The notes: generated by a model from the letters alone, not told the origin. A DNA stretch of 64,000 nt from Vandiemenella viatica (GCA_031002005.1 CM061918.1:42437047-42501046), one strand, 5' to 3'. Positions 28,101 through 34,838 are shown, counted from the stretch's first letter. Translations and numbers: made by a program.

Positions 28101-28976
28101 GAATTCGTTGGAATTGAAAGCCTTCTTCTTTGAATACTTTATGGATGAAATATTTTGGAGATGTTGATATATTGCTTAATTCTAGCAAAACTTTGTTTGT
28201 GCATGTGAAATACACTAGAATCCTGGTGTGGTTCAGTTTTCATATAAAACTGCAGAACCTCTTACCTGATATGACATTACCCGATGAGGCTAGATGAACA
28301 TGAAATAAGCTGATTGCTGTCAATTAGGTAATCAAATACACTTAATGATCTCCTAGACAAAAATGTCAACTGTCTTACTACGATACCTCCTATCTCAGAT
28401 TTACAATTCATTTTGTCAGTCCGTTTACATTCTGAATGTTTTTTCATGTCAACACAACATAAACATCCTCTGTTTTATAATATCTAAACAGTAGGCCTAT
28501 CATTAAAAAGTGGGTCATGATCATATATTGTCCCAACCGAAAATATCTCACAGAATCTTTAGTTTCAGTCAGAATGTGTACAGCAAATTCTTTGGTTTTT
28601 GTGGATTTTATATCTACAAGCAATAATTGCATTTTAATTTTTAAAATCTTGTTTACTGTTGTAATCACCATTACTTACTACATTAAATTCACCCTTAATT
28701 TCTGCATTTTGAAATTTGATACATAAACTTATCTCTCTCTAACTTTTGTTGCCTAAATAATTGCACAGTACAATATTTCTGTTTTGATTATATGTTATTG
28801 AAAACTGAAGCCAACATTGACTCACTGAAAAGCATTACAATGGTCTCTTCTGTTTCAAAAATTATTACAACTCCATACCTTGTTGGGGTGAGAAATAGGT
28901 TTCTTCAAGTCAGGAGAAGGTTTGGGAACCTTTTTAGGAACTGGGTACATGAAGTCTGGTTTAGGAACATTGATAC
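858..28976 (-). CDS. PRDM9: PRDM9-like histone methyltransferase gene, internal part (six exons)
   Basis: Six minus-strand exons join in one frame: 28976-28879, 23856-23813, 23456-23422, 13636-13550, 8513-8437 and 1049-858 (533 nt in all). Every acceptor is AG, every donor GT (gtatgg, gtaagg, gtaagt, gtgagt, gtgagt, gtaaga), and intron phases run 0,2,1,1,0 without conflict. The product reads in PRDM9 order: KRAB tail (PKPDFMY), basic linker, SSXRD (YELRKTKRKSYKE then DDDF), zinc knuckle (CDQC...CPTH) and PR/SET start (RIGPSGIRNAGLGVW, FGPYEG). In vertebrates PRDM9 trimethylates H3K4 and H3K36 at sites bound by its zinc fingers and so positions meiotic crossovers. That role is family knowledge, not shown here. 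The SET catalytic end and zinc fingers lie left of base 1; the core KRAB exon was not found. Introns are full of transposons. No stop or frameshift is seen in the joined exons. Close alternatives are other PRDM members, but KRAB tail plus SSXRD plus knuckle is specific to PRDM7/9. Confidence 0.85.
1540..1700 (-). repeat. LINE 3'-end fragment
   Basis: Read on the minus strand, this piece ends with TTGCCACCGGAGTATTTGC and a short tail. Related ends occur at 12840-13160 and 15640-15900 (minus) and after a recognisable reverse-transcriptase tail at 55480-55985 (plus). It is therefore a 5'-truncated non-LTR element copy. Confidence 0.5.
2190..2615 (-). pseudogene. GIY-YIG endonuclease domain of the Penelope-like element
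   Basis: On the minus strand near 2560 the sequence reads GVYEIPCSCGSV, then a stop codon, then NGETGRT. This is the GVY...YxG core with the cysteine pair typical of Penelope GIY-YIG domains, and the stop falls where the second tyrosine should be. After a frameshift it continues as EHIRLFKDN, SAVVRHAI and HEIKFQETRLL, the usual C-terminal part. The domain is recognisable but inactivated. It belongs to the RT at 5037-6998; the two are now separated by the 2624-5028 insertion. Confidence 0.78.
2624..5028. mobile_element. Unclassified 2.4 kb insertion with 8-bp target duplication
   Basis: CAGTTAGC occurs at 2616-2623 and again at 5029-5036. Removing 2624-5036 joins the Penelope-like element in a continuous frame into its KVKDRL-GVYEIP region, so the interval is an insertion. 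The inside is AT-rich with repeated agtaaat and ttaaag words and no ORF of interest, except a GC-richer 4545-4750 stretch. I see no convincing terminal inverted repeat and no TG...CA ends, so the class is unknown. Confidence 0.6.
4581..4630 (+). promoter_or_regulatory. Possible TATA/initiator promoter in the unclassified insertion
   Basis: A CTATATAGGC box (4581-4590) in a GC-rich island is followed by a TTCAGT initiator-like word at 4622-4627. The spacing, about 43 bp, is longer than the usual 30, so this is only a candidate. Confidence 0.2.
5037..6998 (-). pseudogene. Penelope-like reverse transcriptase (broken)
   Basis: Starting at 6998 (MNKDGHGSL), a 282-residue open stretch carries the N-terminal Penelope region ending in VVLPADKGCATIVM. 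A second frame (6110-5907) has RFYGLPKVHK, and a third (5944-5339) has the RT core with VSFDAVSLFTNV, AAMGSPLSPVAANIFME, the catalytic WIRYVDDTFVIW and NGLLPFLDVLVHK. The last frame (5352-5047) carries IPGITDRIGKLLK from the region before the endonuclease. All diagnostic RT motifs are readable, but frameshifts and stops between the pieces mean no full-length protein can be made. The GIY-YIG endonuclease follows after the insertion, at 2623-2190. Confidence 0.88.
7000..7275 (-). repeat. Upstream partial copy of the Penelope-like 3' end
   Basis: Direct repeat of 2190-2440. The two share the ATTGACTTTC..GGTTATGCC end and the stretch covering the tttttaaaatttctgc and cacccgttggggccac words. It lies immediately before the RT start at 6998. 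Confidence 0.8.
7276..8436. other. Intron sequence, nothing recognised
   Basis: AT-rich with no coding signal on either strand. It holds a T12/G10 run at about 7880-7903. Confidence 0.4.
8437..8513 (-). CDS. PRDM9: PRDM9-like exon: zinc knuckle
   Basis: The 77-nt exon enters in phase 1 (its first two bases complete a codon) and leaves in phase 0, with acceptor gttgcag and donor gtgagt. It encodes CDQCHREWGGGCPTHGPL and a few more residues. The spacing C-x2-C-x7-C-x2-H, followed by GP, is the same as in the zinc knuckle that sits between SSXRD and SET in vertebrate PRDM9. The next exon in the chain is 858-1049, also phase 0. Confidence 0.87.
8612..8820 (-). repeat. tRNA-derived SINE copy
   Basis: On the minus strand it reads ATGGTGGGTGAGCAGTAATG (A-box-like) and, about 45 bp later, GGTTCGAGTCCC (B box), followed by the non-tRNA body with catggtttc and a LINE-like tail. 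Related copies are at 46076-46290, 48262-48465 and 62211-62385. Confidence 0.75.
8821..11150. other. Intron sequence, nothing firmly recognised
   Basis: Mostly AT-rich. The stretches 9480-9910 and 10390-11060 are less AT-rich and look like decayed repeat material, but no protein family or repeat boundary was identified. Confidence 0.35.
11151..12110 (-). pseudogene. Helitron helicase (PIF1-like) remnant with Helitron 3' end
   Basis: From 12104 on the minus strand there are about 85 residues of a PIF1-type helicase start, with GIFFLDTPSGTGK (Walker A). After frameshifts come SGIAAALLEG...TVHSAFKLPLN and CKLIIWDECMYD (Walker B). These are standard Helitron helicase blocks in the right order. 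The Rep nuclease domain that should lie upstream is absent. The segment ends at 11151 with GTCACCTAGT on the minus strand, matching the CTRRT end of Helitrons. It sits in the intron between the knuckle and SSXRD exons of the PRDM9-like gene. Several stops and frameshifts make it inactive. Confidence 0.72.
12250..12700. repeat. Low-complexity TTTTCCAG-rich stretch
   Basis: The words ttttccag, ccaatttttc and aaccttat recur several times, e.g. near 12257, 12440, 12470, 12565 and 12590, like a decayed short tandem repeat. The end (12640-12670) reads agccaaattggtccagcaat, a wording common near transposon ends. Confidence 0.4.
12840..13160 (-). repeat. LINE 3'-end fragment
   Basis: It shares with 15640-15900 the order gtgatggag...caattnccct...aaattattc...atgaaatcgagngccagctt. 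The coding-sense relative is at 55480-55985 on the plus strand, so this copy is in minus orientation and truncated at its 5' end. Confidence 0.6.
13550..13636 (-). CDS. PRDM9: PRDM9-like exon: SSXRD motif
   Basis: The 87-nt exon is bounded by ttttttcag and gtgagt and is phase 1 on both sides. It encodes 28 full codons including YELRKTKRKSYKE and ending QDDDFI; vertebrate PRDM9 has a matching basic SSXRD block followed by a DDDYLYC sequence running into the knuckle. Here the last codon is split and joins the CDQC knuckle exon. Helitron-type termini lie on either side (11151 and 18060, same orientation), which is discussed as a finding. Confidence 0.85.
13870..14945 (+). pseudogene. Non-LTR retrotransposon reverse transcriptase, C-terminal part
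   Basis: Reading across several frames gives the RT palm with LFNIALDKDMEE, then FVDDLAILAEDEETAIKQ (the catalytic box, here FVDD), then VPYFKYL and a thumb/connection region with KPTILHASEMLTLN and KVERKIIRKILGARLTKDG. The last open piece (14664-14870) carries DYVTSLKNPTPRLNEIRKDL and DKWEV. Stops and frameshifts are frequent, so this is a dead 5'-truncated copy. It is in an intron of the minus-strand PRDM9-like gene and on the opposite strand to it. Confidence 0.8.
15640..15900 (-). repeat. LINE 3'-end fragment
   Basis: Second intronic copy of the family described at 12840-13160, with the same order of conserved words. Confidence 0.6.
15901..17039. other. Intron sequence, nothing recognised
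   Basis: It holds a 139-codon chance ORF on the minus strand (16227-16646) with no recognised domain and a composition expected of AT-rich noncoding DNA. Confidence 0.35.
17040..17935 (+). repeat. Tandem repeat, about 140-bp unit, five to six copies
   Basis: The anchor ATGTATAAAGAACATT (with variants) recurs near 17190, 17334, 17473, 17620 and 17752. Each is followed by a G-rich ggnggnaagngggagaggg box, a ctgaaaaccaaatgt box and a tattttt...agtata box. Copies differ by substitutions and small indels. Confidence 0.8.
17936..18060 (-). mobile_element. Helitron-type 5' terminus
   Basis: On the minus strand the segment starts at 18060 with TCTTACATATAAAAATGAAT directly after an A, followed by a TTTG-rich stretch. 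A TC start after A, with this tail, is typical of insect Helitron 5' ends. It has the same orientation as the Helitron 3' end at 11151. Confidence 0.5.
18693..18762. repeat. Perfect 16-bp inverted repeat
   Basis: CTATTAGGGAGGACTC at 18693-18708 is matched by its reverse complement at 18747-18762, leaving a 38-nt loop. It may be a fold-back element remnant or a structured RNA segment; no gene context supports either. Confidence 0.6.
19152..19177. repeat. (AT)n microsatellite
   Basis: An uninterrupted run of alternating A and T. Confidence 0.9.
19210..19340 (-). repeat. Dispersed SINE-like element copy
   Basis: On the minus strand it reads ...TTTAAGGCTGTTTTAGGCCG...ATATTGC...CATCTGTGGTAAGTGCTG, the same order as the copies at 30030-30170 (minus) and 50455-50660 (plus). 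Confidence 0.55.
19914..20035 (+). repeat. Two-copy tandem duplication, about 60 bp
   Basis: The stretch CAATATTTACGCTATTTTAT followed by ctg.atcagtta occurs twice, preceded each time by gacncagaaattg...ggagaagg. Confidence 0.75.
20496..21950. mobile_element. Non-autonomous hAT-type element, 1455 bp
   Basis: The left end is CACAGCTGGGCACA and the right end is the inverted TGTGCCCACCTGTG (one mismatch). An 8-bp duplication TAAATACA flanks it at 20488-20495 and 21951-21958. Inside both ends are dense gttaa/ttaac subterminal motifs. No transposase is seen; the centre (20640-21100) is much richer in GC than the ends. Confidence 0.82.
22203..22451. mobile_element. Short inverted-repeat element, 249 bp
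   Basis: The ends CTGGAGAACACGATTCCGCC and (inverted) CTGGAGATCGCGATTCCGCC pair at 18 of 20 positions. The same inverted termini bracket 44477-46049. No clear target duplication. Confidence 0.5.
23216..23300 (+). repeat. Dispersed SINE-like tail
   Basis: It shares CTTCAACTTTGGTGAGTGAT and the following attcgttttctctatcctt with the 50575-50655 copy. Confidence 0.6.
23422..23456 (-). CDS. PRDM9: PRDM9-like linker exon (35 nt)
   Basis: A 35-nt micro-exon with acceptor tttcag and donor gtaagt. It enters in phase 2 and leaves in phase 1, exactly what its two neighbours need. In that frame it gives LSGPSYSAPDT, a low-complexity linker with no domain. The other frames either stop or do not fit the neighbouring phases. 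Identification rests on splice sites, phase and position rather than on protein similarity. Confidence 0.65.
23813..23856 (-). CDS. PRDM9: PRDM9-like linker exon (44 nt)
   Basis: A 44-nt exon with acceptor tttacag and donor AAG/gtaagg, phase 0 in and phase 2 out. It encodes VTNLKASPKNLNNR, a basic, unstructured stretch in the position of the KRAB-SSXRD linker. It lies only 356 bp upstream (on the minus strand) of the 35-nt exon. The evidence is splice-site quality and phase compatibility. Confidence 0.65.
24045..24286. mobile_element. hAT MITE, 242 bp
   Basis: Begins CAGGGACGGCGCTGG and ends with the inverted ...GCCGGCCCTG. It is flanked by an exact 8-bp duplication CATGAAGT (24037-24044 and 24287-24294). 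Same family as 44687-44884. Confidence 0.88.
24615..25080 (+). pseudogene. LINE C-terminal remnant
   Basis: It is a decayed homologue of 61501-61975: shared phrases include the SISDIDL-like start, IEVFEMWCYKKKWTDK, RMVGHILRHMGLVNWLVEGT and GKNCSGRQRLE. In that family this is the region after the reverse transcriptase. Many stops are present. It lies in the intron between the KRAB-tail exon and the first linker exon of the PRDM9-like gene. Confidence 0.7.
25085..26460 (+). pseudogene. Non-LTR reverse transcriptase remnant
   Basis: Reading across frames gives LIPQQTRFRTACFCIDQVL at the start, TGVVFIDFKTAYDAVN (RT motif A), a PQSNILGPALFNIYT-like motif B, SFIYGDDFAVVAQHETF (catalytic box, Y-G-D-D for the usual YADD), and LKPNPKEIEVCTFHL and NPKYLSITLYRSLTFK of the thumb. 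After this come the RNase-H-like or C-terminal parts, with ALNRLRAGVGHYK near 26270 and TCSCGEIETV near 26355. Only 25460-25828 is open for more than 100 codons. This is a nearly complete pol 3' half, but it is dead. Confidence 0.8.
26470..28878. other. Intron sequence with a LINE 3' end
   Basis: The only recognised piece is about 27118-27150, TTCAAACCAGCCATGTGACT followed by gatgacat, which resembles the LINE ending at 61957-61975. A G run is at 28065-28077. No exon was identified. Confidence 0.4.
28879..28976 (-). CDS. PRDM9: PRDM9-like exon: end of KRAB-like domain
   Basis: The 98-nt exon has acceptor tatttcag and donor AAG/gtatgg. Two bases complete a codon, then 32 codons follow, starting INVPKPDFMYPVPKKVPKP. 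This fits the end of the PRDM9 KRAB box, where a glycine plus short spacer is followed by RPAFMC in vertebrates (here KPDFMY). The exon that should carry the KRAB core (acidic/aromatic EEW and WEK-type motifs) was not seen between 28977 and 64000; it may lie in one of the two N gaps or beyond the window. Confidence 0.75.
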
Positions 28977-29469
28977 CTGAAATAGTGATTTATAATTTAT
29001 GAAACAACACAGGAATTACAATGTAAGAACATGTACACAATAAGGATAGTAATTGTTCATTTTCTGCATTTAATACTTAAAAAATTTATTTGATATCTGA
29101 AATAGAACATATATACATAATTAGGATTATAATTATTCATTAATCCTCTTCTACCCTTATTTCTAAACACATTTATTTGTATCTGAAATGTTTTACGAGA
29201 AACAAAAGGTGTTTGATAGCAAGTACAGGTAAAGTACTGCTTAACCTAGATGATGGTAGGATGGCGTCAAGATATGAAAAAGATACAAGCTCACATCAGT
29301 AGAAGAATGTAGCACACTCAAGGCATGAATCAAGGGTAAATTACAATAATATTACTACTACTAATTTTTTTTGCATGCATCTCCATTCTATGTATGACAC
29401 ACAACATTTATAAATCTTTTTAAATGAGCAATTCTTGAATATATTTGGTATGCTGGAAATGGCTCTAAC

Positions 29470-29678
29470 CAGGGCCGCATTTAAGCATAGGCTACCTAGG
29501 CTGTAGCCTAGGGGCCTGCACCACAAAGGGGGCCCACACCACAAAGTGGAGGGCTCCATAACTGGTTGGAGGGGCTTCCGCCTAGAAGAGTAATAGAGCT
29601 AAAAAGAAGTCATCCATAAATTGCTATGCCATTGCCAACAGGGGCCCGCACCACATGTATAGCCTAAATACTGCCCTG
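29470..29678. mobile_element. hAT MITE, 209 bp
   Basis: Starts CAGGGCCGCATTTA and ends with the inverted TAAATACTGCCCTG. An exact 8-bp duplication GCTCTAAC flanks it (29462-29469 and 29679-29686). A partial relative is at 46741-46800. Confidence 0.88.
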
Positions 29679-30029
29679 GCTCTAACAATATGGATGAAAT
29701 TTCATATACAGATAATTTTTTTGCTTTCCATGTTTATCTAAATAGGTATCTTCCTTGGAAAAAAAACACAATTTTACAAAATAAAATAAAATAACAATAC
29801 TTGTATTTGGTATGTCGCAAATGGCTCTAATGCCATCTCATAGAAGTCTCATACAAATCGTTAGGTAGGTATGAAATATAGTGAATATACTGTATAATAT
29901 ACATTGTTTATATATCTAATCTATCTAATAGTATTATTCAAGGAACTGTATATAAGTCAAATTAATTTTTCTCAAATGTCTTTCATGATTTTGACAAAAT
30001 ATTGCATATTGAAAGATGCCAAGCAAAGC

Positions 30030-30170
30030 TTAGTCAGGCAGTCCAAAGAAGAACAGGGAAGATAACCCCATCACTTACCAGAGATAAAAGCAGGAAGACA
30101 GCAATAGACAGATAACTACTAATAGGCTTTACAATATTTCAGTACAAAATCTTATTCGTATATAAGGACG
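30030..30170 (-). repeat. Dispersed SINE-like element copy
   Basis: On the minus strand: ...ATATTGTAAAGCC...TTGCTGTCTTCCTGCTTTTA followed by tctctggtaagtgatggggttatcttccc. Same family as 19210-19340 and 50455-50660. Confidence 0.55.
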
Positions 30171-30195
30171 AGACTAATGTAAAGGAATCAGATGT

Positions 30196-31060
30196 TGTCA
30201 CATTACGATAGTTAACGCACCTATCAATTTTGATGCAAAGATCGATTAGCGAGTGTAAAGTCGATTATCGACTTCAACGATCTAGTAGGAGTATCAGTAG
30301 CAGAGTGTATGTGATATAGCGCGCGAGTTGTTACCGCAAATGTGTGTGCGGGAAGAAATGATCGTACCGATCTGAAAAGTGTCCGCCTGTTGAGAAAAGC
30401 CTTTTGAAGAGCTACCGCGTCGGTAAAGTACCCAGTGACATTCATGTACATTTAAAGACAGTCGTATGTGTTATGGTGCACGAACTGTTACAGTAAATGA
30501 GTGCGCGGGAAGAAAAGATTGTGCCTAACAGAAAAGCGTCACCGCTTGTTGAGAAAGTCTACCGCGTCGGTTAAGTGACTAATGAACCTTATGTACTCTT
30601 AAAGACTGTTAGTTACGTAGGTCGTTCACTAATGTAGAAAAAGAAATATCTTGTTGTTTCATTTGTGTTGATTGAAAGAAAATTCTCACTCGCTACGAAC
30701 TTGCAAATCTTCGGCAATTATTATTCAGGGTGTTCCTTGTATACTATTCAGTACAAGAAAATAATAAATATGGTTCGGTGGTCGGAATGTAACTACTTAT
30801 AGCTGTGCAATAAAAAGTGTTCTTGTGTTGATATACTTGGAATGTGTTGAGCAGTAAGTAACTTTGATAAATCATTTCCTTCCCCACCAAACCAGGCGAC
30901 CGTTCTTAAAATTTACCCCTGAATAATTTCCTTTGTTTTATGAAGTTCCGATAGCTTTCAAACATGGTCAAAGCATAAAGAAAATAAGTGGTGATTGTGA
31001 ACTGAGCTCTCGTCATCAGAACTTATATTTCAAAAGCATATTTTAATAAGTTATTTTACA
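30196..31060 (+). repeat. 5' LTR (865 bp)
   Basis: Begins TGTCACATTACGATAG and ends TTATTTTACA. An AATAAA signal is at about 30809. Nearly identical to 33970-34838. Confidence 0.93.
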
Positions 31061-31078
31061 TGGCGACCGTGACAGGAC
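31061..31078 (+). promoter_or_regulatory. Primer-binding site, tRNA-Arg-like
   Basis: TGGCGACCGTGACAGGAC starts directly after the LTR. Its complement ends in ...CACGGTCGCCA, resembling the 3' end of an insect tRNA-Arg. The tRNA identity is inferred. Confidence 0.7.
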
Positions 31079-31235
31079 TTGTAATAGTGATAGGCGAATA
31101 AACAGAACGTTAAAGTCGTCTAAATTTACAAGCAAGCGAGTGGGGAAGTGAACGACAATTAAACTGTGTAGTAAACAATGGAGTGTGGTTCGAGCAAGAA
31201 CGGCGCGTGAAAGATAATAGTGGAAGCGGAAGTCA

Positions 31236-31431
31236 GAGGTAGCTTCACGGCTACAAGGCGGTGGAGTTCCAGCGACGCAGTAACGAGGTAGCTTCACGGC
31301 TACAAGGCGGTGGAGTTCCAGCGACGCAGTAACGAGGTAGCTTCAGCGATACAAGGCGGTGGAGTTCCAGAGACGCAACGACGGAGTAACTCCATAGATA
31401 CGAGGCGGTGTATTTCCAACGACGCAGCAAC
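31236..31431 (+). repeat. 49-bp tandem repeat, four copies, in the LTR-element leader
   Basis: Units start at 31236, 31285, 31334 and 31383. The first two are identical; the third and fourth diverge progressively. The core is CTACAAGGCGGTGGAGTTCC. 49 is not a multiple of three, so the repeat does not encode a repeated peptide. Confidence 0.92.
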
Positions 31432-32281
31432 AAGTGAATGCAGCTTTTTTACCAGAGGGATACTACAACGAACACACACGATAACAACGTGACGGAGGCT
31501 GCGGAAAATCAACGCGGCAGCAGCAGCAGAAGAAAAGAAGACATCGAACAGGCAAATTAATAAAAAAAAAAGTAAAACCGGAAATAAAAAAAAAAGCACG
31601 CGAAAACTAGTAAACTCAGTGTAGTAAATAAATTTTTGGGATAACTGATTGACACTACCCGAGCTCAATAGTAATACAATAAAAGTAATTTTCTCTCGGG
31701 AGAATTTTTTTTAAGAATAAATTTGATTCCTTTTCTTAGTAGCCAGTCAGAGTTTTTTTTTAAAGATTTTTTTTTTTAAATTACTTATCACTATTTTCAA
31801 CCAACAAATAAATTATACCAGTCGGAAATTTTTTTTGTAACAGAATATTTTCAATGCATGCTATTTACAGCTTGTCAACCTATGGAGCTATCCTGCAGCT
31901 GTAATCTTTGAAGCAGTGTACACCCGGTGCTGATAATTTCAAGCAGCTCAATTCATTGTTTTAAGTTGTATGTATTTTTCAGCTATAACGGAGAGAAGCA
32001 GCTGGCAGCGGTATTCTCACCAATCTGTTCTGTCAATGCTATTTTGAAATTTGATGTTGATGTTGAAGTGTTCCTTTGACAGCAGCGTTGTATTGTGTTC
32101 TGTTGGTGATTTGTTTTCTCGGTATTGCTGTTTTGGGTTAGCAAGTTGAAGAGTTTGTTTTGTGGACTAGTTTGTGCGAGTCCTGGTGTACTTTTTTGGG
32201 TATATGCTGAGGTAGGCAAGTTAGTGGCCCTATTATAACCTTTTGTTGTCAGAGCAGTGTATCATAGTTTAATCTCTAATC

Positions 32282-33463
32282 ATGAATACCGACGAGACTT
32301 TAGTTGAAGTGAAGGAAGAGCAGGACAGGGAATTACCTAGTGGGGAGGTACTTAGGATGCTAGTCAGCCAAATTAGAGCCTTGCAAGAAAGGAGTGAAGA
32401 AAATTTCAATCAAATAAAAGCCTCTCAAGTGAAGAATGAAGAGAGTTTCAGTGAAATAAAAGCCTCACTAGTAAAGAGTCAAGAAAGTATGAAGGTAGAA
32501 ATTTCAGAAGAGATTAAAAGAGCACAGGAAACAATCAGAGCTGAGATAGATGAGAAGGGGAAAGCCCTCCACTACAGCGTCACTAAAGCCTTAGATGAAG
32601 GATTTTCAACTTTAAGAGAAGGGATGAAGCAGTTCCGACAACCATGTGCTTCAGGTGGAAAGGAAACAAACGAACCAGTTGAGCGAGTCAAGCTAGATGC
32701 AGAAGATGAATCAATCCATGGTATCCCCAGCTCACATGGTTCAAGTTTAGTGGACGAGGAATCACCTGAGGTTGAACTGGAAGGGGTTATCACGAAAGCA
32801 AAGACAAATGGGATTATCAACGAAGGAGGAGATAATGGTATTAAAACAAGAGGAGAGAGAGTGATGGCAGAATTCAGTGAATGGTTTAGAAGGTATTGCC
32901 AGCAAAGTCACGAAAGCTGGGCTTATCATGCTCAGAAGTTTGAATACATTAGGAATATTATTCCCCGCAGCTCAAGGGGAATGACCCATTGGGAGCTCAT
33001 GTTTCAAGAACCGGCACCAATGATTGTCAACAATTATAGAGACTTCCCTGAAGAGAAGGTTATAACCTTTCAAGGAAGACAATTCAACGTCAAATCAGAA
33101 TCGATGCATGATGAATCTTATTTCTCCGGGGAAGAGATTCAGCAAGATTTCTCCCCCAGATGTTTGGCGAAATATTGCTATCTTGATTGCCTACACAGGG
33201 CAGAATATGTGGAAGTAAGAGGAGGAAGTGGAATAAAGGAAAAGTGGAAGAGACGCAGGAAGAAGAGGCGAATAATGTTGTTTGGCGAAGCGAGAAATAC
33301 CCTTAAGATGAAAGAAGTAAGAAGAATAGAAATGTTGGAGTGCTTAGGGGCAAAGTTTGTCCTGAACACCCAGCAAAGCCTTGTCATATGCTTTATATGT
33401 GTTTTTTTTGTACATAGTCATTGTGAAGAGGTTGTCATTGTAGGTTATTTTTTTTGTACTTAA
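32282..33463 (+). CDS. Chimeric gag-head/integrase-tail ORF of the LTR element
   Basis: A 393-codon ORF from MNTDETLVEV. Residues 1-120 are charged and heptad-like with a repeated (Q/E)IKAS(Q/L)VK segment, a likely coiled coil typical of a gag N-terminus. Residues 130-185 are acidic and low in complexity. From about 190, the phrase GERVMAEFSEWFRRYC and then ESWAYHAQKFEYIRN...GMTHWELMF matches the last part of a Ty3/gypsy integrase core, followed by a basic stretch (EKWKRRRKKRRI) and a hydrophobic end. The active-site part of integrase and everything between gag and integrase are missing; the join keeps one frame. It is most simply a deletion derivative. Function, if any, is unknown: it may be packaged by an intact relative, or be neutral. 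It is not a host gene, because both LTRs enclose it. Confidence 0.8.
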   Translation: MNTDETLVEVKEEQDRELPSGEVLRMLVSQIRALQERSEENFNQIKASQVKNEESFSEIKASLVKSQESMKVEISEEIKRAQETIRAEIDEKGKALHYSVTKALDEGFSTLREGMKQFRQPCASGGKETNEPVERVKLDAEDESIHGIPSSHGSSLVDEESPEVELEGVITKAKTNGIINEGGDNGIKTRGERVMAEFSEWFRRYCQQSHESWAYHAQKFEYIRNIIPRSSRGMTHWELMFQEPAPMIVNNYRDFPEEKVITFQGRQFNVKSESMHDESYFSGEEIQQDFSPRCLAKYCYLDCLHRAEYVEVRGGSGIKEKWKRRRKKRRIMLFGEARNTLKMKEVRRIEMLECLGAKFVLNTQQSLVICFICVFFVHSHCEEVVIVGYFFCT

Positions 33464-33958
33464 GTAATGGTGCCACTATAGGAGATTGTCACTTTCACTT
33501 TAGAATGACCCAATAGAGTAGTGACCTTACAACCACCGGGCTTCACCCAAATTTTGTAAGGGGCTCGGGTAATGTGTCAATCTGTTTAATACACTCAAAC
33601 CAAGGTTGTAAAGGGTGAAGTGATTGTGAGCCAGTGTTTGTGCATAAAGAAGTGCTACGCAATATAAAGAAAGGTATCTTATGTGGTAATATACCAGGTC
33701 GCTTGCATAAAGGCAACATGATTTTTTCAGCATGACTATTAACATTATAACCTATGTCAATTATTGATTTGAACCTTATGATTGTAATGTGTTTACCAAT
33801 TTTCTGTGTATATTTTTGTAAGTGTTAGATTAGCACCGACCACCAACCACTATGTGTAAAATGTGTTATGACTTAAGCTAGATGCTTACCAACCTCGCCC
33901 ATTTTATAGGTCGTTTGGTTGAAATGCTTACCTATGGCTTCACATTTTAACCATCGAC

Positions 33959-33969
33959 CTGGAAGGGGT
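33959..33969 (+). promoter_or_regulatory. Polypurine tract
   Basis: CTGGAAGGGGT lies immediately before the 3' LTR and would prime plus-strand DNA synthesis. Confidence 0.8.
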
Positions 33970-34838
33970 TGTCACATTACGATAGTTTAACGCACCTATC
34001 AATTTTGATGCAAAGATCGATTAGCGAGTGTAAAGTCGATTATCGACTTCAACGATCTAGTAGGAGTATCAGTAGCAGAGTGTATGTGATATAGCGCGCG
34101 AGTTGTTACCGCAAATGTGTGTGCGGGAAGAAATGATCGTACCGATCTGAAAAGTGTCCGCCTGTTGAGAAAAGCCTTTTGAAGAGCTACCGCGTCGGTA
34201 AAGTACCCAGTGACATTCATGTACATTTAAAGACAGTCGTATGTGTTATGGTGCACGAACTGTTACAGTAAATGAGTGCGCGGGAAGAAAAGATTGTGCC
34301 TAACAGAAAAGCGTCACCGCTTGTTGAGAAAGTCTACCGCGTCGGTTAAGTGACTAATGAACCTTATGTACTCTTAAAGACTGTTAGTTACGTAGGTCGT
34401 TCACTAATGTAGAAAAAGAAATATCTTGTTGTTTCATTTGTGTTGATTGAAAGAAAATTCTCACTCGCTACGAACTTGCAAATCTTCGGCAATTATTATT
34501 CAGGGTGTTCCTTGTATACTATTCAGTACAAGAAAATAATAAATATGGTTCGGTGGTCGGAATGTAACTACTTATAGCTGTGCAATAAAAAGTGTTCTTG
34601 TGTTGATATACTTGGAATGTGTTGAGCAGTAAGTAACTTTGATAAATCATTTCCTTCCCCACCAAACCAGGCGACCGTTCTTAAAATTTACCCCTGAATA
34701 ATTTCCTTTGTTTTATGAAGTTCCGATAGCTTTCAAACATGGTCAAAGCATAAAGAAAATAAGTGGTGATTGTGAACTGAGCTCTCGTCATCAGAACTTA
34801 TATTTCAAAAGCATATATTTTAATAAAGTTATTTTACA
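33970..34838 (+). repeat. 3' LTR (869 bp)
   Basis: Matches 30196-31060 except for an extra T near 33987 and three extra bases near 34815-34828. Confidence 0.93.

Larger units (their letters stand above)
30196..34838 (+). mobile_element. LTR retrotransposon, internally deleted, young
   Basis: A complete insertion: 865-bp 5' LTR (30196-31060), primer-binding site, leader with a 49-bp tandem repeat, one ORF (32282-33463), a polypurine tract (about 33959-33969) and an 869-bp 3' LTR (33970-34838). The 4-bp duplication ATGT (30192-30195 and 34839-34842) fits Ty3/gypsy-type integration. The LTRs seem to differ only by one 1-nt and two short length changes, so insertion is recent. The internal part is only 2.9 kb and lacks protease, reverse transcriptase and RNase H, so movement would need proteins from an intact relative. 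Confidence 0.92.

Noticed and set aside
30224..30451. 75-codon ORF repeated at 33999-34226 as a duplicated gene
   Set aside because: Both lie in the same position of the two LTRs.
32282..33463. 393-codon ORF as a host gene
   Set aside because: It lies between two near-identical LTRs with primer-binding site and polypurine tract, and its C-terminal half is integrase-like.
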